In this document: positions 6,724 to 9,840 of the stretch, in pieces | How the letters are laid out: the number at the start of each line of letters is the position of its first letter | Numbering within the stretch: the first letter of the stretch is position 1 | Assembly: GCA_019424645.1 (NCBI GenBank) | Contig: JAHYZB010000087.1 | Location: forward strand, 1 to 9,840 | Direction of reading: 5' to 3' | Length of the DNA: 9,840 nt | Source of the DNA: Oxalobacter formigenes | Lineage (GTDB): Bacteria; Pseudomonadota; Gammaproteobacteria; Burkholderiales; Burkholderiaceae_D | Notes under the pieces: model-generated | Database searches by the model: none | What the model saw: only the letters and a program-made list of their open reading frames with translations | Told to the model about the DNA's origin: nothing | Program-made: the position numbers and the translations under genes

Positions 6724-7520
6724 TTACCACAAAAACCATACCGGTCAAAAACTGGATCACTCCCTCGAAATTGCCCGGAGTCGATGTCGTGATCAACCCA
6801 TACGTCGGCTGTCCGCACAAATGCGTGTACTGCTACGCCGAATTCATGAAAACCTTCACGGACCATGCGGAAGACTGGGGTGATTTTCTGGACATCAAAC
6901 ACTGCGACAAACCCGTTTCAACAAAACGGCTCGATGACAAAAACATCGTCATCAGCTCGGTTACCGATCCGTACAATGCCTTTGAAAAGCAATACCGTGT
7001 AACACGTCAGTTGCTTGAGCAATTGCAGGGCTGCAAGGCCAACATCACCATCATCACCAAATCCGATCTGATCCTTCGTGACATCGGTCTGATCGGCAAG
7101 CTTGAAAATGTCGAAGTCGCCCTTTCCGTCAATTCACTCGACGATACCTTCAGGCGCCATTTCGAACCCCGTGCGCCTACAGCAAAAAGACGAATCGATG
7201 CCTTGCAAAATCTGCACGAAGCCGGCATCAGAACCGTCCTCTTCATGTCTCCCATTTTCCCCGGCATAACCGACTTCCGGGCAATCACCGACGCCTCCCG
7301 GCAGTGGGTCGATACTTTCTGGTTCGAAAACCTGAACCTGAACAATAGTGCCCGTAACAGGGTCGCGCGTGCCATCGGCCGGCATTATCCCGGACTCGTT
7401 CCCTTATACCGCACCATTTACCGGGAAGGCGATAAAACATACTGGTATAACCTGATGGCAGAAATCGAAACGTATTGCACCGAAAACGGTATCGCTTTCA
7501 GAAACGTCTTTCATCCCTGA
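6720..7520 (+). CDS. SPL-family radical SAM protein
   Basis: A 266-aa iron-sulfur enzyme of the radical S-adenosylmethionine superfamily, of the type annotated as spore photoproduct lyase-like. The Cx3Cx2C cluster motif is Cys31, Cys35 and Cys38 in VGCPHKCVYCYAEF, with Y39 in the usual aromatic position. Other family blocks are SSVTDPYNAFEKQYRVTRQLLE (79-100; adenosylmethionine-side region), ITKSDLILRDIGLI (112-125), SVNSLD (136-141) and FEPRAPTAKRRIDAL followed by PIFPGITD (about 148-185). True spore photoproduct lyase repairs UV-damaged DNA in spore formers; this short relative lacks that enzyme's longer N terminus and its substrate is unknown. The start at 6720 is the only start codon open in this frame, because a stop lies at 6663-6665. 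Confidence 0.88.
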   Translation: MITTKTIPVKNWITPSKLPGVDVVINPYVGCPHKCVYCYAEFMKTFTDHAEDWGDFLDIKHCDKPVSTKRLDDKNIVISSVTDPYNAFEKQYRVTRQLLEQLQGCKANITIITKSDLILRDIGLIGKLENVEVALSVNSLDDTFRRHFEPRAPTAKRRIDALQNLHEAGIRTVLFMSPIFPGITDFRAITDASRQWVDTFWFENLNLNNSARNRVARAIGRHYPGLVPLYRTIYREGDKTYWYNLMAEIETYCTENGIAFRNVFHP

Positions 7521-7541
7521 CGGTTAAATCCGTTCCTTCAG

Positions 7542-7910
7542 TCAGATATGTATCAAGGTAGCAGACGAAGGTGAAATCCCTCCTCTTTGCAGCAATTCGG
7601 GCATCCGCATCTTGCGATACTCGTACCTGATGAAATCGTATCCGCGGCAGGAAGCGAAATACGGCCTGTATTCGTCAGGATCAAAGCGGAAACTGTGCCA
7701 GTTTTCCGAATCCCGTTTCTGTGTCAGCCGTGCCGCCTCGACATACAGTGCCTCCATATCCGTTTTGAAAGCTGCGCTTACCGTCCCGTCAGGCAAAATG
7801 CCTTTCGAGAAGATTTGTGCAATCCGGAAATTGCCCGGGCATAAAAAAACAGGCATAAAGCCTGCTTTTGAAAATGAAAAACAACCTGTTCTTTTATTTA
7901 TCCGTGTCAT
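7542..7910 (-). CDS. Hypothetical protein, 5' end uncertain (possible gene remnant)
   Basis: Not recognised. The C-terminal 90 residues look genuinely coding, with Arg/Asp/Tyr-rich stretches such as WHSFRFDPDEYRPYFASCR and YDFIRYEYRKMRMPELL. Codon choice also resembles the neighbours from about 7835 downward. The 5' end is unclear. The ATG at 7910 has AAGGGGGGG just upstream, giving 122 aa, but its first 27 codons are AT-rich and run through a terminator-shaped hairpin at 7843-7869. The TTG at 7796 and the ATG at 7757 (71 aa) are alternatives. It may be the surviving 3' part of a longer gene. It converges on the radical SAM gene with 21 bp between stops. Confidence 0.38.
   Translation of the reverse strand: MTRINKRTGCFSFSKAGFMPVFLCPGNFRIAQIFSKGILPDGTVSAAFKTDMEALYVEAARLTQKRDSENWHSFRFDPDEYRPYFASCRGYDFIRYEYRKMRMPELLQRGGISPSSATLIHI
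7843..7869 (-). terminator. Second terminator-like hairpin on the minus strand
   Basis: CAGGC (7850-7854) and GCCTG (7860-7864) form a stem around a 5-nt loop. A and T runs extend it past a one-base bulge, and seven T follow on the minus strand (7849-7843). It is 112 bp or more past the 112-aa gene and inside the longest version of the neighbouring ORF, which argues against that ORF's upstream start. Confidence 0.6.
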
Positions 7911-7945
7911 CCGCCCCCCCTTTGCGACGACTGGACCAGTCATGC

Positions 7946-7970
7946 AAAAAAGAAGCTGCCACCCTGCAGC
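7946..7970 (-). terminator. Terminator of the 112-aa gene
   Basis: GCTGC (7955-7959) and GCAGC (7966-7970) with a 6-nt loop, then TTCTTTTTT on the minus strand. It begins 10 nt after the stop of the gene at 7981-8319, the normal place for an intrinsic terminator. The stem is short. Confidence 0.55.
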
Positions 7971-7980
7971 CAGAAAATCC

Positions 7981-8319
7981 TTATCGGCCCGTTTCCAGAA
8001 CCCATGAATGGAAACGACGCTCAACATCCCTCTTTACCGAAGAATGCTTGCGTCTTTCCCGTATGACAACCGGAAGGAAGGAGTCGATTGAAAGAAGCGA
8101 GGCACAAACCATGATCGGCCGGGTAAAGACAGTACTGCCGTCGTCCGGAACAGGTCTGCCGAAAATGAAGGCAACCGTCCGGGGATCGGCATTTTCGGAT
8201 ATATCCGACATCCTTCTCATGACATCAACATATGCCTTGCAAAGATCCGCCTGTTTTATTTCCACATCCGTCGGCATTTTACAAAGTGGCAAATGATTTT
8301 CTGTTCGATCTTCATCCAT
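7981..8319 (-). CDS. Hypothetical protein, 112 aa
   Basis: Not recognised. It starts MDEDRTENHLPLCKMPTDVE with ATG at 8319 and AAGGG about 9 nt upstream; a TTG six codons further up (8337) is less likely. The N-terminal half is predicted helical (ADLCKAYVDVMRRMSDISE). The middle is a hydrophobic beta-like stretch (TVAFIFGRP, then FTRPIMVCASLLSIDSFLPVVI) and the tail is basic (RERRKHSSVKRDVERRF). There is no signal peptide or clear transmembrane helix. A promoter candidate and a terminator flank it, so it is probably transcribed alone. Three small unknown ORFs in a row on this strand suggest an accessory segment. Confidence 0.65.
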   Translation of the reverse strand: MDEDRTENHLPLCKMPTDVEIKQADLCKAYVDVMRRMSDISENADPRTVAFIFGRPVPDDGSTVFTRPIMVCASLLSIDSFLPVVIRERRKHSSVKRDVERRFHSWVLETGR

Positions 8320-8345
8320 TCTCGAAGCCCTTATCAATCAAATGG

Positions 8346-8375
8346 GATTGTTCTGGCAAACAATCGTTCAGGCAA
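8346..8375 (-). promoter_or_regulatory. Promoter candidate with inverted repeat, upstream of the 112-aa gene
   Basis: On the minus strand TTGCCT (8375-8370), a 17-nt spacer, then AACAAT (8352-8347); each hexamer matches 4 of 6 consensus bases. The -10 is inside a 7-bp inverted repeat, GATTGTT (8346-8352) and AACAATC (8359-8365), which could be an operator. Confidence 0.35.
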
Positions 8376-8466
8376 AATAATCAGGTCAGCACCAGCAATA
8401 TTTTGCCCCTTCTGATTCATTTCAAAATGATGAATGCCCTTTCCGTTCCTTCTTCCGAAAACACCA

Positions 8467-8703
8467 TCAGGGCATGAATGAACCAAGCTTCAATACCAGC
8501 TCACTCGGAACATCGTACTTTTCCATCAATGCAGAGAGATCGTCTCCGACCTCGACAATCCTGTGCCTGTCCGTTTCGGGGACAGATACCCAGACTGCAT
8601 AACGACCAAGGACTGTTTTCGTTCCGGCAATTTCCGCTTCCTGATTCTTGCCCAGATCGGAAATAAAAGAACGGTCACCTACAAGGTGTTTCCATGTGTC
8701 CAT
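8467..8703 (-). CDS. Hypothetical protein, 78 aa
   Basis: Not recognised. The ATG start at 8703 is supported by GGAG 5 nt upstream. The product is small, soluble and mixed alpha/beta: MDTWKHLVGDRSF, a beta-like middle (KTVLGRYAVWVSVPETDRHR) and a helical acidic C terminus (VGDDLSALMEKYDVPSELVL). There is no cysteine, signal peptide or membrane segment. A TTGACG near 8760-8765 on this strand could be a -35, but the matching -10 is poor. It is followed after 147 bp by the 112-aa gene on the same strand, which has its own promoter candidate. Confidence 0.7.
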   Translation of the reverse strand: MDTWKHLVGDRSFISDLGKNQEAEIAGTKTVLGRYAVWVSVPETDRHRIVEVGDDLSALMEKYDVPSELVLKLGSFMP

Positions 8704-8975
8704 AATGTCTCCGATACAGATAAAAAGCGATGGCCTAGTTTCCCAATTTTGATCCTTTGCGTCAACCGTTGAAATGAACTGTCATTTTTACCCGAAAAAT
8801 GGATCCAGCGCAGCAAAATCATGGTTTTACATAATTTTTTCACAAAAATGTTACCGCGCGGCAATACATTTATAAATAAAGTACATGCAAATTGAACAAA
8901 ATCAAAGTGTGAATTCTCTCATACCGTTATTATGAAACCGTTACTCGAGCAATTCCTGCAATATCATGAACTTTC

Positions 8976-8985
8976 TGCTCTTTAA
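8976..8985 (+). promoter_or_regulatory. boxA-like element TGCTCTTTAA
   Basis: An exact match to the first ten bases of the rRNA-operon boxA (TGCTCTTTAACA), the NusB/NusE binding site in antitermination. It abuts a terminator stem and no rRNA gene is seen in the window. Chance occurrence is possible for a 10-mer. Confidence 0.35.
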
Positions 8986-9011
8986 ACGCGTCCTTGTGAC
9001 GCGTTTTTTTT
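8984..9011 (+). terminator. Strong intrinsic terminator
   Basis: AAACGCGTC (8984-8992) and GACGCGTTT (8998-9006) form a perfect 9-bp stem with a 5-nt loop. The T run extends to 9011 (eight T in all, three within the stem). Orientation is plus, since the minus strand lacks an equal T run. Confidence 0.82.
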
Positions 9012-9124
9012 ATCTCCCTCGCCGCATCAGGCAATAAGACTTATTTAAAAGTTTTATAACTCATCAAAAAACAATCACCTTTAATCATAAAAACAACGTT
9101 CAGTCCGCGCAAGCCTTAAACGGA

Positions 9125-9153
9125 TTGACCGAAGAGTTCGTCATTTCTAAAAT
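9125..9153 (+). promoter_or_regulatory. Sigma-70 promoter of the small-gene operon
   Basis: TTGACC (9125-9130), an exact 17-nt spacer, then TAAAAT (9148-9153). Both hexamers match 5 of 6 bases. The expected start is near 9160, giving a leader of about 43 nt with a clear ribosome-binding site before the 116-aa gene. It is the best promoter in the window. Confidence 0.72.
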
Positions 9154-9202
9154 AAGCCATAAATGAACTATTTCCATAACAAGAATAAAAAAAGGAGAAC
9201 TG

Positions 9203-9553
9203 ATGAGATACGACAAACCCGGTTATGGCGATCCGGCTACATGGGCACCGATTTTCGGACACCCGAACGACCCGCGCAACGAGTGTGAAGAACAGGAGAT
9301 CAGGCTTGCAAAACTGACTGAGGCATTCACCCAGCGAATCACAAACGACATCGTCAAAGATGACAATACCGCCATCCTTGTTGCCGACAATCTGATCCGT
9401 TACACGACGGATATCGACATTGTCGACATCATCCGTGATGCCGTTCGCGGAAGGAAGGAAGCCGTTTTCGACGCTGTCAGGAGCCTGATGGAAGAATCGG
9501 TCATGTGTATGGCGGAAAATCAGGCTGTCAAACAAATGGAACTGGACAAGTAA
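9203..9553 (+). CDS. Hypothetical protein, 116 aa, first gene of a small operon
   Basis: Not recognised. The start is well supported by AAAGGAG 5 nt before the ATG and the strong promoter at 9125. The N terminus is Pro/Gly/Trp-rich (MRYDKPGYGDPATWAPIFGH), probably extended. The rest looks helical and acidic: QEIRLAKLTEAFTQRITNDI, then a DNLIRYTTDIDIVDIIRDAV stretch and a C-terminal helix with two Cys/Met-rich turns (EESVMCMAENQ). There is no signal peptide or membrane segment. Small unknown proteins arranged like this are common in prophage and other accessory modules, but no phage hallmark is seen here. Confidence 0.75.
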   Translation: MRYDKPGYGDPATWAPIFGHPNDPRNECEEQEIRLAKLTEAFTQRITNDIVKDDNTAILVADNLIRYTTDIDIVDIIRDAVRGRKEAVFDAVRSLMEESVMCMAENQAVKQMELDK

Positions 9554-9615
9554 TTCGTTCAAACAATCGGCCAGACAAATCGACAAAACAGGCCATTAGA
9601 CAAAAGGAGAAAGTC

Positions 9616-9750
9616 ATGCCCTACAAATTTTACAAAAACCCGTGGTTCTTATTGCTTGTTGCCTTTGCCATCTGGGGGTGCGGTTACATCACTGCCGATG
9701 ATATTCGCATAGAAAAACAACAACAACTCAGTTGCCAATGGGAAAAATGA
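9616..9750 (+). CDS. Small single-span membrane protein, 44 aa
   Basis: Not recognised. ATG at 9616 with AAAGGAG 6-7 nt upstream, nearly the same ribosome-binding site as the preceding gene, 62 bp after that gene's stop. The open frame extends further upstream, but those codons overlap the 116-aa gene and lack a start signal. The product is MPYKFYKNPWF followed by a hydrophobic helix (about 11-24, FLLLVAFAIWGCGY) and a charged tail of about 20 residues. The basic N terminus predicts N-in orientation with the tail outside. A Cys in WGC could suggest a lipobox, but the match is poor. Size and layout would suit a phage lysis accessory or toxin-like peptide; this is speculation. Confidence 0.65.
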   Translation: MPYKFYKNPWFLLLVAFAIWGCGYITADDIRIEKQQQLSCQWEK

Positions 9751-9840
9751 AGCCACCCACATATAATAAATTCAGACCGCTTCCGGTCTGGATGAAATAC
9801 GCCCCGCAAGCAAGATCAGAATCAAAAGCCGTATTGAACC
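9747..9840 (+). CDS. Partial hypothetical gene, coupled to the 44-aa gene
   Basis: An ORF starting with ATG at 9747 and open to the window edge (31 codons visible). Its start overlaps the previous stop as ATGA, and GGGA lies 4-5 nt upstream, so translation is probably coupled. The visible start is MKPPTYNKFRPLPVWMKYAP, not recognised; a second in-frame ATG lies at 9792. A 7-bp hairpin (9773-9790) and a TATAAT (9762-9767) fall in its first codons. These could instead mean that the real gene starts later with its own promoter. Confidence 0.45.
   Translation, partial: MKPPTYNKFRPLPVWMKYAPQARSESKAVLN
9773..9790 (+). repeat. Stem-loop CAGACCG-CTTC-CGGTCTG
   Basis: A perfect 7-bp stem with a 4-nt loop directly after a TATAAT (9762-9767). 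No T tract, so not a terminator. It lies either in the first codons of the coupled ORF or in the leader of a gene starting at 9792. Confidence 0.5.

Larger units (their letters stand above)
8890..9011 (+). ncRNA. Candidate short transcript (sRNA or leader) ending at a strong terminator
   Basis: A strong plus-strand intrinsic terminator at 8984-9011 has no annotated plus-strand gene within 1.4 kb upstream, so something short should be transcribed here. The 5' limit is a guess, because no clear promoter was found. It would include a 17-codon ORF, MKPLLEQFLQYHELSAL (8932-8985), without a Shine-Dalgarno, whose stop enters the terminator stem. It would also include a boxA-like element. Confidence 0.27.
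8704..9202. other. 499-bp intergenic region containing a plus-strand transcript end
   Basis: No ordinary gene is seen. It is AT-rich. In order it holds the start region of the 78-aa gene, a near-perfect palindrome TTACCGCGCGGCAA (8851-8864), an AT-rich stretch with TATAAA near 8871, two ACCGTTA direct repeats (8923-8929 and 8937-8943), a boxA-like site and terminator (8976-9011), AATAAG-A-CTTATT (9033-9045), and the promoter of the following operon (9125-9153). Confidence 0.5.

Noticed and set aside
7911..8027. Upstream extension of the 7542 ORF to an ATG at 8027
   Set aside because: It overlaps the end of the 112-aa gene in another frame and passes through that gene's terminator.
8976..9011. 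Remnant of an rRNA operon leader
   Set aside because: Only the ten boxA bases match; no 16S, 23S or tRNA sequence occurs nearby.
9116..9586. 156-codon minus-strand ORF
   Set aside because: It is the reverse shadow of the 116-aa gene, which has a promoter and a strong ribosome-binding site.
1..9840. CRISPR array, insertion sequence, integrase or attachment site
   Set aside because: No regularly spaced repeats, transposase or integrase motifs, or paired terminal repeats were seen.

Overview
The window reads as an ordinary chromosomal stretch of a betaproteobacterium with fairly low GC for that class. The clearest marker is a type II citrate synthase close to those of Burkholderiales. Together with the moderate GC and an autotransporter beta-barrel tail, this makes Oxalobacteraceae (an Oxalobacter-like organism) my best guess; this is recognition from memory, not a search result.

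Layout. The left edge (1-295, +) holds the 3' end of an autotransporter beta-barrel gene whose reading frame is broken near position 90. It converges on a cytosolic 5'-nucleotidase gene (319-1383, -). Upstream of that, on the same strand, is gltA (1459-2763), separated by a strong hairpin terminator; a second hairpin lies in the gltA leader. A Cof-type HAD phosphatase (2997-3794, -) and an AraC-family regulator (3876-4652, -) follow. A 347-bp divergent intergenic region leads to a stand-alone transglutaminase-fold protein (5000-5641, +). After 394 bp without a gene come a Qnr-like pentapeptide-repeat protein (6036-6590, +) and an SPL-family radical SAM protein (6720-7520, +). The radical SAM start overlaps the stop of a 23-codon TTG-started leader ORF that carries a perfect Shine-Dalgarno.

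The right part is accessory-looking. Three small minus-strand ORFs of unknown function lie at 7542-7910 (doubtful 5' end), 7981-8319 and 8467-8703, with two terminator-like hairpins between the first two. A 499-bp region (8704-9202) has no ordinary gene but holds a boxA-like element abutting a strong plus-strand terminator, so a short transcript may be made there. A near-consensus promoter then drives an apparent operon of small uncharacterised genes: 116 aa, a 44-aa single-span membrane protein, and a third gene coupled by ATGA overlap that runs off the right edge.

How the genes relate: the left half is housekeeping (carbon entry into the TCA cycle, nucleotide and phosphate metabolism) plus one regulator. 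No pathway linking the neighbouring genes is evident. The parts most likely to be new are the 9125-9840 operon, the boxA/terminator transcript, and the coupled leader ORF of the radical SAM gene.
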